From CAZNYN01 sp964577295 (lineage in GTDB: Bacteria; Synergistota; Synergistia; Synergistales; Synergistaceae): a stretch of 27,663 bases of DNA. The translations under genes were made by a program, and so were the position numbers. The notes under the pieces are model-generated. The model was given only the letters and a program-made list of their open reading frames with translations, searched no databases and was not told where the DNA came from. This document shows positions 1 through 8,221 of the stretch, piece by piece (position 1 is the first letter of the stretch; the number at the start of each line of letters is the position of its first letter). Location: NCBI GenBank assembly GCA_964577295.1, contig CAZNYN010000023.1:1-27663 (forward strand), in the 5' to 3' direction.

Positions 1-199
1 CCGGCACAACGAAAAAAGCAGTTTTAGGGATGTCAGAAGAGAATGTCTGAACTGTTGTATGCTTTGGGCTATTCCCGGCGGCAGTATGTTTGATGAAATC
101 AGAAGAGGCTCGAATCCTTGCTATTACAGGGCAAAAACCTCATTTTCTGATGTTTTTACGGCACAGTCCCGAACCTGCGGCAGGCTGTTTTTCTGTCTT

Positions 200-1384
200 T
201 TATTTTTCGGTGATTTTTTCCATTACTGCTTTTACTGTTTTGAAATTTATTCTTTCTTGTTCCAGTCTTAGGTTTTTTCCGTATTGGTTTGTCTGCAGGG
301 CTTGGCAGAGGGTGTTTTCTGCTTCGGTGAGGTTTGGCATGGTGCCTTTATTTGGTTTTTGTTCTTCGGCGCAGAGGCTGATGTGGGCGAGGAGTGTCTC
401 TTCGTCCATCATTATGGAGGATGCTTGCGGGAAAAGGCCGCGGAATTGGCTCAGTATGGCAAAGCCGTGTGTGTCTATGTCTCCCCAGTAGAAGATTTTT
501 TTGTCGGACATCCAGCCGGCGGATGCCAGGTTTTCAAAGCCGTAGCCTGCGCCGTATATTATGACTGTCTTTGCTCTTCGCGGCAGAGAGAGGAAGTTTG
601 TGAGGTTTTCCGTCACTACTATGTTTTCACACTCTATTTCTGCCGCGGCGAAGTCATCGGATGTGAGGGTTATGTCCGACGGGGCGTTTTTGTCCTCTGT
701 CAGCGGGGTTCGGAATCTTACTGTCAGGGGCGCTGTTTTGAAGCCGTAGCGTTTTGCAAATCCGCTTGTCCTGTTTTCGCTTTTTTCTATTGCCGACATG
801 GGGAGAAGTGTGTCGAATATTTCCGCAAGTATGGCTTTGTTGTTTTCTATGAATTTTGTGTCTATGCCGGGCAGTTCTATCTCTCTTATGTATATGGCCG
901 GCCTTTGGTTGGCATACAGCCATAGTGCCGTGGCTGTGAGGCTCTCCCACTCTTCGCTTTTCGCCGCCGCGGCCGCCGGTTTGCGCTCGATGTATGAGAG
1001 AAGCTGCGGACATTCGCGCTCCGTCTGCTCAATTACGGAGGCAAAGAGTTTCAGCTCTTTCGTTTGCCCCGCAAGGAAGGCGGCGTCTTCCGCGCTTTCG
1101 ATGTATATTTCGGACGGTATGGTGTTTGTTCCCACTATTCTGTTGTTTACTGTTTTGTAATTTAGGGTATAGCCGCGGCCTTTTTTTTCTTTTGATGAGA
1201 GAGCAAGGCTCTCCATCCATTCGCGGACTTCTGCGAATCGGCCGCTTATTTCTGCGGAGGAGGGGCCTTTGAGTGTTATTTTAACGGGGAATATTTCTCT
1301 GCCCGAGACGAGAGCAGAGAGTATTTTGCCGCTGTCCCATATTTTTGCTGCCTGTTTTTTTATATCACTTGAGCTCGTCCACAT
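200..1384 (-). CDS. jetD: Wadjet nuclease subunit JetD
   Basis: This is the DNA-cleaving subunit of a Wadjet anti-plasmid system; in characterised systems JetD cuts circular plasmid DNA after the JetABC SMC motor has extruded it. The 394-aa protein has an N-terminal DUF3322-type half (roughly residues 1-190) and a C-terminal DUF2220/Toprim-like half. The expected acidic residues are visible: E259 in VTENLTNF, and D302 and D304 in YWGDIDTHGF, followed near the C-terminus by the LEQERI motif typical of the family. Length is normal for JetD. Its start overlaps the 3' end of jetC by 20 bp and has only a weak ribosome-binding site, which suggests translational coupling. It is the last gene of the operon; I see no convincing terminator in 1-199. 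Confidence 0.93.
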   Translation of the reverse strand: MWTSSSDIKKQAAKIWDSGKILSALVSGREIFPVKITLKGPSSAEISGRFAEVREWMESLALSSKEKKGRGYTLNYKTVNNRIVGTNTIPSEIYIESAEDAAFLAGQTKELKLFASVIEQTERECPQLLSYIERKPAAAAAKSEEWESLTATALWLYANQRPAIYIREIELPGIDTKFIENNKAILAEIFDTLLPMSAIEKSENRTSGFAKRYGFKTAPLTVRFRTPLTEDKNAPSDITLTSDDFAAAEIECENIVVTENLTNFLSLPRRAKTVIIYGAGYGFENLASAGWMSDKKIFYWGDIDTHGFAILSQFRGLFPQASSIMMDEETLLAHISLCAEEQKPNKGTMPNLTEAENTLCQALQTNQYGKNLRLEQERINFKTVKAVMEKITEK

Positions 1385-3818
1385 AGCCGCGTTCTTCCTT
1401 TTCCTCCCTGTACTCTTCTATCGTGAGAGTCCTGAGGCAGGAGTTTTTGCCGTCCTCGTTGTGTATGAATCCGACGTGTTTTATGTAAGGTTCTATGATG
1501 TGTATTTTCTGCATCGGCGTTACGAGCAGTATTTGCAGGTTCATCGTCTTGAAGAGTTCGAGGGCGAACCTTGCGGATTCGTCCGAGCCGCGGCCGAAGG
1601 CTTCGTCTATCATTACGAATCTGAAGGTGCGGGCGCGCACTGTTCCCGTGTCTATGCCGAATTGGTACGCCAGGCTTGCCGCAAGTATGGTGTATGCGAG
1701 TTTTTCTTTCTGTCCGCCCGATTTTCCGCCTGAATCGGTGTAGTGTTCGTACTCTTCGTTTGTCTCTTTCCACTTTTCGGATGCGGAGAATGAGTACCAG
1801 TTTCTTACGTCCGTGACGTAGGAAGTCCAGTTTTTGTCCGCTTCCGCGCTGTCTTTGCGGCCTTTGAATTTNNNNNNNNNNNNNNNNNNNNNNNNNNNNN
1901 NNNNNNNNNNNNNNNNNNNNNNNNNNNNNNNNNNNNNNNNNNNNNNNNNNNNNNNNNNNNNNNNNNNNNNNTCTATTCTGAATCTGTCGTCCTTTTCGTG
2001 CCTTTTTTCGTTGTCTTTGACTTGTCCCGCGCAAGTCACGGCTTTCGGCTCTCTTCGGAAGTCTTCCAATGTGTCACAGCAGACATGGTTAAAGCGGTTT
2101 GATATTTCGCTCTCAAGCCAGTCGTAAAGGGGCGTTTTGGGCGTTATTTCGAGCTTTGCCGAGAGTGTGTTATCCCGTTCCGAGGTTCTGACGCGCCTTG
2201 TGTTGTCTTTTCTTACTCTGTAATAGACTATTCGCCCGCCTATGTGGTGCTCTTCCGCCCACTTGGTGACGTCTTTGTAATATTCGTCGGATACGAGCAT
2301 AGAGAGGCCGAAGCCGTGCAGTATGCGCTCCGCCGCCCCCTCCCACCTGCGCTCCGATTCTTTGACTTTGATAAGCTCTCCGACAAAGGGGATATTCTGC
2401 GGCTCTGTGCCTATCGCCGCGGCTATTGCGTCTCTTATCGCCACTTGTCGGGATGGGATGTTTGTGCGCCTTGCGCGCAGGCTCGAAAGTTCTTCCCGCA
2501 GAGATGTCAGCTTTGTATCAGTCTCTTTTTTTGCCGACATAAATTCTATTCGCCTGTTCTGGACGGATGTGCGGCGGTTTTCGAGAGTGTTTTGAAGCTC
2601 GGGCAGGCGCGCTCTGTTGTCGGAGAATATTTCTATTGTGTCGGGGCATGGCAGGGACAGAGCTTCCGCCGCTTTCGCGCAGCTTGTGTACTCTCTTCTG
2701 TTGCGCTCTTTTTCGCTGTTTTTGCGCTCTATGATTGCGGTGAGTTCTTCTATTCTCCCGCCGCCGCTCTCTCTTATTGCGGCTTTGAGGGAGTCAGCTT
2801 TCTGCATCAAATCTTTTTTCAGCTCTTTGAGAGCGGAAAGTCTGTCTCCCAGACGCAAGGACTCTTCCGTAAGAGTTTTTATCTTTTTATCGAGCAGAGA
2901 CGCTCTGTATTTTGCAAAGTATGGTTCGAGAGCTTCTATGCAGCTTTCGAGCATCGCAGTTTCCGCTTCTGTTTTTTCGTAGAGTTTGGATAACTCGTCA
3001 ATGGGGGCGAGCATTTCAATTTGTTTTCGCGCCTTTACGGTGTTTGCGTGGGCATCTGTCAAATTTTCAAAGTGTGAGATTAATTTGTCTATGCGCTCCG
3101 CCACGTCAAAAGGTTCCAGCATGTGAGCGCGCACAAAGTCTGTCAGATTTCCTATGGCTTTCATTGATACAGTCTGGTGGAAGAGGTTCAAGGCCTGCTC
3201 GCTTCTTATTCCGAGAGCGCGCATGAAGCGCGGCTTGTACTTTACAAACGCGTCGAAAACTTCCGCGTTCGAGGCGCGCAGGCGTTTTTTGAGAGAGGCC
3301 ATGTCGCCTCCGAATTTTGTAAAGTGTTCCGCTATGGAAAGTTCCCGTTCCGCTGTGACAAAGAATCGTTCCGGCTGGCTCTCTCCCGTCGGATTCCAGA
3401 AGACCTGTGCGAGCGTCACGGCAAGCCCTATGCTCTCGTTGTTGAAAACTCCCAGTATGACGGAGTAGCTCTCGGGCCCGCGAAGCGAGACAGGCCGCGC
3501 CGAAGTGCTCTCGCTGCGTTCGTTTTTGTAATATCCGCTGACGTAGGAGCGCAGAGTTCTCTCCTTTGCCTCAGAGCCTGCGGCTTTGTTGTATGAGGCT
3601 CTGTTTGAAGGCACGAGCAAGGTCGTTATTGCGTCCACGAGTGTGGACTTGCCCGAGCCGATCTCTCCCGTCAGAAGGGCATTTTGCCCCATCATGGGAA
3701 ATGTCCATATACGCCCGTTGAAAGTGCCCCAGTTGTAAAGCTCAAACCGTTCGAGCCTGAAGCCCGCGGCGCTCTCATCCATTATGAAGTCAAGGTCGTT
3801 CTGCATGTTTTCGGGCAT
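1365..3818 (-). CDS. jetC: Wadjet SMC-like ATPase JetC (interrupted by assembly gap)
   Basis: This is the SMC/MukB-like motor ATPase of Wadjet, which dimerises and extrudes DNA loops. The N-terminal head carries Walker A GEIGSGKST at residues 51-59. A long coiled coil follows (about 260-460), then a hinge-like segment (FVGELIKVKESERRWEGAA) and the conserved RHEKDDR stretch. After the 100-N gap come the ABC signature SGGQKEK and Walker B FVMIDEAFGRG of the C-terminal head. The apparent length of 817 aa, including 34 unknown residues, is about 300 aa short of typical JetC proteins. The missing part is the returning coiled-coil arm, so the gap probably hides close to 1 kb rather than 100 bases. 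Frame is preserved across the Ns, but this may be chance. The start lies 2 bp after the jetB stop. Confidence 0.92.
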   Translation of the reverse strand: MPENMQNDLDFIMDESAAGFRLERFELYNWGTFNGRIWTFPMMGQNALLTGEIGSGKSTLVDAITTLLVPSNRASYNKAAGSEAKERTLRSYVSGYYKNERSESTSARPVSLRGPESYSVILGVFNNESIGLAVTLAQVFWNPTGESQPERFFVTAERELSIAEHFTKFGGDMASLKKRLRASNAEVFDAFVKYKPRFMRALGIRSEQALNLFHQTVSMKAIGNLTDFVRAHMLEPFDVAERIDKLISHFENLTDAHANTVKARKQIEMLAPIDELSKLYEKTEAETAMLESCIEALEPYFAKYRASLLDKKIKTLTEESLRLGDRLSALKELKKDLMQKADSLKAAIRESGGGRIEELTAIIERKNSEKERNRREYTSCAKAAEALSLPCPDTIEIFSDNRARLPELQNTLENRRTSVQNRRIEFMSAKKETDTKLTSLREELSSLRARRTNIPSRQVAIRDAIAAAIGTEPQNIPFVGELIKVKESERRWEGAAERILHGFGLSMLVSDEYYKDVTKWAEEHHIGGRIVYYRVRKDNTRRVRTSERDNTLSAKLEITPKTPLYDWLESEISNRFNHVCCDTLEDFRREPKAVTCAGQVKDNEKRHEKDDRFRIXXXXXXXXXXXXXXXXXXXXXXXXXXXXXXXXXXKFKGRKDSAEADKNWTSYVTDVRNWYSFSASEKWKETNEEYEHYTDSGGKSGGQKEKLAYTILAASLAYQFGIDTGTVRARTFRFVMIDEAFGRGSDESARFALELFKTMNLQILLVTPMQKIHIIEPYIKHVGFIHNEDGKNSCLRTLTIEEYREEKEERGYVDELK
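1872..1971. other. assembly gap (100 N) inside jetC
   Basis: The run is exactly 100 N, the conventional placeholder for a gap of unknown size. It falls in the second coiled-coil arm of JetC. True length cannot be read here. Confidence 0.98.
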
Positions 3819-3819
3819 A

Positions 3820-4449
3820 TTAAAGAGTGCCTTCGCCGTTTATGTAATCCCTGTATTCTTCGAGCTTTTTATCAAACTCCGAGAGCCACTGGGCGTTGAC
3901 ATAAGCCTTGATTATCCGCTGAACCTCGAAATTGCGGCTGTCCTTGAGCCTGTGCAGAAAGCCCAGCTCCTCGACTTTCGCCATATAGCTCTCTATCTTG
4001 TCGACAATTCTTGCGTCGTTGGTGTTATCCGGCAGGAAGGTGCGCATCATCCTGACAATTTCATCGCTGCTCATGACAAGGCGCGCCTCTCCCTGAGCTT
4101 CGGATTCCGCCATGCGCCTGCGGAGCAGAGCCGTCATCAGACTGACGTGAAAGGTCAGCTTCCTGCGCGGAATGAGCCGCGGAATTTCGTTGTCCTCGTC
4201 GGAAACATCGTCGCCTATCGGGTAGCGCAGATATGCGAAGCCCTCAGCCTCGTCTATGCAGACCATTATGCCCAGCACGGAAAAGTGGTCGCATATAAGC
4301 CCCTTCATATTTATAATAGAGCGCCAGATTTCGTCCGACTGCTCCTTATAGACTACGCCTCTGTAGAGAGCAATGAGGGCGCGCGAAAGAGCCTTTTTAT
4401 ACTCATCGTCAAGCGGCGCTCCCTGACCGGTTTTCAAATCATTTGCCAT
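3820..4449 (-). CDS. jetB: Wadjet subunit JetB (DUF4194, MukE/KITE-like)
   Basis: JetB is the winged-helix KITE-type partner that bridges the kleisin JetA and the JetC heads, the role MukE plays in MukBEF. The 209-aa protein matches DUF4194 in length and pattern. It has a conserved region ending in EGFAYLRYP (about residues 68-77), a helical segment around PRRKLTFHVSLMTALLRRR, and a C-terminal helix ending at LEEYRDYINGEG. The start is supported by GGAG seven bases upstream. The gene lies 38 bp after jetA and 1 bp before jetC, in standard Wadjet order. No missing part is evident. Confidence 0.92.
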   Translation of the reverse strand: MANDLKTGQGAPLDDEYKKALSRALIALYRGVVYKEQSDEIWRSIINMKGLICDHFSVLGIMVCIDEAEGFAYLRYPIGDDVSDEDNEIPRLIPRRKLTFHVSLMTALLRRRMAESEAQGEARLVMSSDEIVRMMRTFLPDNTNDARIVDKIESYMAKVEELGFLHRLKDSRNFEVQRIIKAYVNAQWLSEFDKKLEEYRDYINGEGTL

Positions 4450-4487
4450 AAAAATTCTCCTTCGCAGAAAGCTTATCTATTATCAAA

Positions 4488-5936
4488 TCAGGCCGTGCGC
4501 AGGAAAATCACGGTCGGAATCTTCACTTTTGAAAAATACCCGTCCTCGCTGAGCCATGATATCTCTTCATACGACGTTTCATTGAATATCGAACCGCGCT
4601 CTGCCGCAATGCTCATATAAGCCAGCACCTCCGCGAGTCCGCGCTTCGGCGGGTACTCGGCGAGCACCTCCGACAAAGTCACTTGAGAATCGGTGCGAAG
4701 CATCCTCTCCACACGCTCCGCAAGCAGCCCCTTATCCACATAGACACTTTCAAAAAGGGCGGCCGCATCAAAATCATCTATCGCTTCCGCAATATCGTCG
4801 GAATCTATGACACTCTTTGAGGTGGGGACAAAAAGAGGACGTTCCATGGTCAGATTTACCGAGACGGAAGTTCCCTCAAGCTCCATAAAGTCGGATGGCG
4901 GCGGAGTTTCGCGGATATCTATCGCGTTCTTCTCTATGCTGTGAAGAAGCTCCGCAATTCTCTTATTTTCAAGCCTCACCTTGCTGCCCAAAAAGTGGCT
5001 TAGCTGAGCGGAAAGAAGCCGTACCATGTCCATGGTGTGATAACTCGCGTCGAGCCACCTGTCGCATATGCGCCTCAGATTTTCGTCGTGATTTATCTCC
5101 CGCACCTGCTCCATATCGACAACACGGCGCACCAGAGCTTCGATTTCCTCCTGTTTTTCCGGCGATGTCAGAAACTCGTTGAAGGCACGGAAGCTCCGCC
5201 CCTGGTCGGAATCGTTTATAGCGTCGTGAGCGCCTATGATTTCCTCCAAAAGTTCGCCCTTGCCCTCATCCCACTTGGCAATCTTCTCCCTTACGCTTCT
5301 GTCCAAAACTCTGAAATTCTGCTCAACCTCGCGAAAATCTCCAAGCAGTTCGCGCGACATGGCGGAAAACTGGAGAAACCTGTCTCTGACTGCCGTATCA
5401 TCCAGCATTGCAAGCTCTCCGCGCTTAATGTTCTCAATCTGCGCGTCTATCTCGTCCCTGCGCTTTTTAAGCTCCTCTATGCGCACTTCCGGGTCGCTCT
5501 CCACGCCGGAGACCATTTGGCGCAGAAGCTCAAAGATAGTTTTAAGGCGCGACTCAGTGCCGATAAAATACCCGGACGAGAGAGACACAGCCCACATGAC
5601 GGCCTTTTCCGCATCCGGCGTCATGTCGTAGTGCGGCTCGTCCGAACCGGTGGGGTAGAAGCGCCTCAGCCAGCCTTTATCGGGCGATGCCCAATCTTTG
5701 AGATAATCCTGCGCGGTGCGAGTAAAAACATCGTCGGAACTCATCTCGCGAAGGGAAAAAAGTTCATCCTCCAGCTTCTCCGCAAGGTCGGGCTCGGAAA
5801 TTTCTCTATAATTATTTTCGATAAAAATTTTATTCAGGAAAGATATGACAAGAGGGGCATAGTCGGCGGCAAGCAGCTTCCACGCCGAATTTCTCTTTTT
5901 CAAATCACAAACAGAATCATAGTCCGCTCTCAGCAT
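4488..5936 (-). CDS. jetA: Wadjet kleisin JetA (DUF3375)
   Basis: JetA is the MukF-like kleisin subunit that closes the SMC ring in Wadjet. The N-terminus shows the DUF3375 hallmark (residues 18-62): AWKLLAADYAPLVISFLNKIF followed by ISEPDLAEKLEDELFSLRE. The middle is strongly helical and likely coiled-coil (about residues 145-230), and the C-terminus carries the expected winged-helix region. I start it at the ATG at 5936, not at the longer upstream reading frame (to 6107). A GGGGG ribosome-binding site sits a few bases ahead of this ATG, the family begins here, and the upstream extension runs through the terminator hairpin at 6028-6069. The resulting 482 aa is normal for the family. It is the first gene of the operon. 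Confidence 0.93.
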   Translation of the reverse strand: MLRADYDSVCDLKKRNSAWKLLAADYAPLVISFLNKIFIENNYREISEPDLAEKLEDELFSLREMSSDDVFTRTAQDYLKDWASPDKGWLRRFYPTGSDEPHYDMTPDAEKAVMWAVSLSSGYFIGTESRLKTIFELLRQMVSGVESDPEVRIEELKKRRDEIDAQIENIKRGELAMLDDTAVRDRFLQFSAMSRELLGDFREVEQNFRVLDRSVREKIAKWDEGKGELLEEIIGAHDAINDSDQGRSFRAFNEFLTSPEKQEEIEALVRRVVDMEQVREINHDENLRRICDRWLDASYHTMDMVRLLSAQLSHFLGSKVRLENKRIAELLHSIEKNAIDIRETPPPSDFMELEGTSVSVNLTMERPLFVPTSKSVIDSDDIAEAIDDFDAAALFESVYVDKGLLAERVERMLRTDSQVTLSEVLAEYPPKRGLAEVLAYMSIAAERGSIFNETSYEEISWLSEDGYFSKVKIPTVIFLRTA

Positions 5937-5965
5937 ATACGAACCCCCATAAGCCATATAATTTG

Positions 5966-5994
5966 ATTGTAGCACGATAGGGATAGTCTTTAAA
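5966..5994 (-). promoter_or_regulatory. jetABCD promoter, extended -10
   Basis: On the minus strand TTTAAA (5989-5994), a 17-base spacer and TACAAT (5966-5971) are preceded by TGC, giving an extended -10. Transcription would begin about 24 nt upstream of the jetA ATG, so the operon has its own short-leader promoter. This is a sequence match only. Confidence 0.6.
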
Positions 5995-6027
5995 GGACGA
6001 ACTTCCGCGGTACATCGGAGCATCCTA

Positions 6028-6069
6028 AAAACACAAACGCCGGGTGAAGGGGCCCGACGTTTGTGTTTT
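6028..6069 (-). terminator. intrinsic terminator between dehydrogenase operon and jetA
   Basis: There is a perfect 12-bp stem, AAAACACAAACG (6028-6039) against CGTTTGTGTTTT (6058-6069), extended inward by CGGG/CCCG past one mismatch. Read on the minus strand, the stem ends in GTGTTTTT, so it would stop transcripts of the upstream flavoprotein operon before jetA. The T-run is also present on the plus strand. Confidence 0.7.
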
Positions 6070-6081
6070 CCTAGAGAGCCA

Positions 6082-6212
6082 CTGATTAAATGCACCATCC
6101 GCATCATAGGCAGCCACAGTCTGTGGCTCCAACGTATTGATATACGCCTCCGCCCCAGACTGTGACTGCCTATTTCGCGGCTGGTACATCTAATCAGCGG
6201 ACGATACGTTGG
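6082..6212 (-). other. long imperfect palindrome with pseudoknot potential (candidate structured RNA)
   Basis: Two 42-nt arms (6082-6123 and 6156-6197) match at 35 of 42 positions around a 32-nt loop. Four of the seven mismatches would be G-U pairs in a minus-strand transcript but A-C mismatches in a plus-strand one, so 39 of 42 positions can pair in minus-strand RNA. The loop segment CCAACGTAT (6129-6137) is perfectly complementary to ATACGTTGG (6204-6212), just outside the stem. The element lies in the 3' region of the minus-strand flavoprotein operon. It could be a structured RNA, a REP/MITE-like mobile palindrome, or a remnant; no flanking target duplication is seen. Confidence 0.6.
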
Positions 6213-6272
6213 TGATGTTTTGCAATGATTGATTTAATCAATGTTTTTCTATATAACGGTTGTAAGAGGTTT

Positions 6273-7421
6273 TTATACTACGTTCGGCTCTACTATCTTT
6301 TCGCCGCGTTCAAATCTGCGATAGTCCATAATTGTCGGGTCGAACGGCGGCTTTGATCCGTTTAAGAGAGCCGCCATTATCTGTCCCGCTACGGGCGCGA
6401 GCATGAAGCCGTGGCCCGAGAAGCCTGTCGCATGCCAGAAATCCTTGACATCTGTCTCGCCGAGAATCGGAGCTGCGTCAGGCGTCATCTCGTAATGTCC
6501 CGCCCACTGACGGACAACTCTTATGTCCTTGGCGCGCGGAAGCATCTTCAAGATTGTTCTTGCTATGCTTGCCACGGAGTGCGCCGTTGCCGTGTAGCCC
6601 AAGAGAGGCTCGTGCGAGGGGCTCTCTCCCGCTATGATGGAACCGTGCGGACGCTGCTGGATGTAGTAGTTTCCGCTGAAGCTCATAAGCATCGGGGGGC
6701 ACACGCCGGGATCTACAGGTTCGGTGATGAGAATTTCGTGACGTTCCGCCCAGTTCGGCAGCTTGATTCCCGCCATTGCGGCTATATCCTGAGCCCAAGA
6801 GCCTGCGCAGTTGATTACGGAGCCGCAGGATATTGTCCCGTGGTTTGTCTTAACTCCCGTAATCCTTCCGCCTTCCACGTCAAGTCCGAGAACTTCCGTG
6901 AACTTGCAGAAAGTGACTCCGTAGCGCTTTGCGGCTTCCTGGAATGCAAATGTTGTAAGGAACGGGTCTGCGTGTCCGTCTCTGCTGTAGTAGGTGAATC
7001 CTATTGCATCGTCCACCGCTACGCCCGGGCATATCTCCTGAGCTCTTTTAACATCCGTGAAAGCTTCCGTCATAATGCCGAGACTGTGCTGGAGCTCTAC
7101 GTTCTTCTGGAACTGAGCCCATTCTTTTTCTTTGTATGCAACGAGGAGGTAGCCGCCCTGATTAAGTCCTGTGGGCAGACCGAGCTCTTCGTCGAGATGC
7201 TCGAATGTATCGAGTGTGGAAAGAGCCATGCGGCAGTTCAGTTCAAGTCCCCACTGAGCTCTTATGCCCGCTCCGCAGCGTCCTGTCGAACCGGAGCAGA
7301 CTGTGTTCTTTTCAAGAACGACTATATTCTTTCTTCCTGACTTTGCAAGATAGTACGCGGTTGCGACTCCTACACCGCCGCCGCCTATGATGACTATATC
7401 AGCTGTCTTTGGGAAATCCAT
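6273..7421 (-). CDS. DAO-family FAD oxidoreductase, beta/HcnC-type subunit of a multimeric amino acid dehydrogenase
   Basis: This 382-aa flavoprotein belongs to the D-amino-acid-oxidase/sarcosine-oxidase-beta family and would oxidise a secondary amine or amino acid. The N-terminal FAD dinucleotide fold is clear (IVIIGGGGVGVATAYYLA, then VVLEKN), followed by the GSTGRCGAGIRAQWG segment of the family. Near the C-terminus, GLxxxFSGHGFMLAP-like residues (TGFSGHGFMLAPVAG) contact FAD. I chose the ATG at 7421 because AGGAGG lies eight bases upstream; a GTG nine bases earlier would overlap that site. It is the last of five co-directional genes whose other products match the remaining subunits of HcnABC, opine oxidase, LhpBEF and archaeal proline dehydrogenases. 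The exact substrate cannot be read from the sequence. Confidence 0.85.
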   Translation of the reverse strand: MDFPKTADIVIIGGGGVGVATAYYLAKSGRKNIVVLEKNTVCSGSTGRCGAGIRAQWGLELNCRMALSTLDTFEHLDEELGLPTGLNQGGYLLVAYKEKEWAQFQKNVELQHSLGIMTEAFTDVKRAQEICPGVAVDDAIGFTYYSRDGHADPFLTTFAFQEAAKRYGVTFCKFTEVLGLDVEGGRITGVKTNHGTISCGSVINCAGSWAQDIAAMAGIKLPNWAERHEILITEPVDPGVCPPMLMSFSGNYYIQQRPHGSIIAGESPSHEPLLGYTATAHSVASIARTILKMLPRAKDIRVVRQWAGHYEMTPDAAPILGETDVKDFWHATGFSGHGFMLAPVAGQIMAALLNGSKPPFDPTIMDYRRFERGEKIVEPNVV

Positions 7422-7433
7422 TCTCCGCACCTC

Positions 7434-7697
7434 CTAATCTGCATCTTCAGCCAGCAGGCTGAGCTTAATCGGCTTCACGGGAGGTCTGATTGTTCCCGGA
7501 GAGAGTTCTGAAAGGGGCTGTCCCGTGGCTTTGGCTATCTCGCGCAGTATTATGTCGCGGCAGCCGCGTCCCTGACATGGGCCCATTCCTATGCGAAGTT
7601 CTCTTTTGAGTTCGTCGAAGGTGTCATATCCGCGCCCTATCCATTCGCGGATTTCGTCTATTTCAATCTCTTCACAGCGGCAGATTATGTTTGCCAT
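7434..7697 (-). CDS. BFD-type [2Fe-2S] protein, dehydrogenase subunit
   Basis: A free-standing bacterioferritin-associated-ferredoxin-like (Fer2_BFD) protein of 87 aa. It has the diagnostic cysteines C6 and C8 (CRC), then C41 and C46 (CQGRGC), which bind one [2Fe-2S] cluster. In many HcnB/SoxA-like proteins this domain is fused to the C-terminus of the NAD(P)/FAD subunit; here it is a separate gene in the same operon, so it most likely relays electrons within the complex. The ATG at 7697 was preferred (AAGGTGG 10 bases upstream); it overlaps the tail of the preceding gene. Twelve bases separate it from the downstream flavoprotein. Confidence 0.82.
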   Translation of the reverse strand: MANIICRCEEIEIDEIREWIGRGYDTFDELKRELRIGMGPCQGRGCRDIILREIAKATGQPLSELSPGTIRPPVKPIKLSLLAEDAD

Positions 7698-7699
7698 AG

Positions 7700-8218
7700 T
7701 TAGCACACCACCTTGATTGCGCGGATTTCTCCCGCAAGTTCTTTGGGAACTATTACACTGATAACCATTGTGCTGTCTTTCAGAGGTTCCGTTACTGCGA
7801 ATATCTCTCCGTCCGCCACAGCTTCGCCCATTCTGTTAAGGCATTTGACCGTGTCTCCCTTGGCAGGTACGGGAAGAAGTTCGTAGGGCATTTTTATTAC
7901 AGCCTTATCCGCGCTGTATGTGAGATCTACTACAAAGCAGGCAAGTCCGGGGCACTTCGCAACGCAGAGGCCGCAGCCTGTGCACTTTGTATAGTCTATA
8001 GAAGGAGTGTCGTTGATATCGGCAAACGGAAGCACTGCGCCTGTCGGGCAGCTTGTCGCGCACGGATTGCAGGGAATGCGCTTCGGGCATTCGATTACCA
8101 CATAGCCGCCCTTTTTATTCTCCCATGCTTCCTTCGGGGGGAGGACTGCTCCGGGGATGCCGGTCTCTGTGAGGATTCCGCTGTTGAAAAGTTTCTCTTT
8201 GTCACATGTGCAGGACAT
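7700..8218 (-). CDS. 2x[4Fe-4S] ferredoxin-type electron transfer subunit
   Basis: A 172-aa iron-sulfur protein. The first cluster region is ECPKRIPCNPCATSCPTGA (C44, C50, C53, C57) and the second is CTGCGLCVAKCPG (C79, C82, C85, C89), together enough for two [4Fe-4S] clusters. The remainder (about 95-172) has no obvious catalytic motif and looks like a small beta-rich scaffold. The start has GGAGG eight bases upstream, and the gene sits 3 bp after the NAD(P)/FAD subunit. As part of the operon it probably passes electrons from the amine-oxidising flavin to an external acceptor. Related four- or five-subunit proline dehydrogenases carry a comparable ferredoxin subunit. Confidence 0.82.
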   Translation of the reverse strand: MSCTCDKEKLFNSGILTETGIPGAVLPPKEAWENKKGGYVVIECPKRIPCNPCATSCPTGAVLPFADINDTPSIDYTKCTGCGLCVAKCPGLACFVVDLTYSADKAVIKMPYELLPVPAKGDTVKCLNRMGEAVADGEIFAVTEPLKDSTMVISVIVPKELAGEIRAIKVVC

Positions 8219-8221
8219 TTG

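Noticed and set aside
90..130. tRNA-like T-loop (GGCTCGAATCC)
   Set aside because: No matching acceptor, D or anticodon stem is found around it; the T stem itself is imperfect.
160..199. possible terminator after jetD (CCTG-CGG-CAGG then CTGTTTTT on the plus strand)
   Set aside because: The stem is only four pairs and the T-run faces the plus strand, opposite to jetD.
5937..6107. N-terminal extension of JetA to 6107
   Set aside because: It crosses the promoter and terminator hairpin, and the ribosome-binding site and family alignment point to 5936.
6228..6242. ATTGATT-T-AATCAAT palindrome after the DAO gene
   Set aside because: It is short and purely AT-rich with a one-base centre; a regulatory or terminator role cannot be supported.
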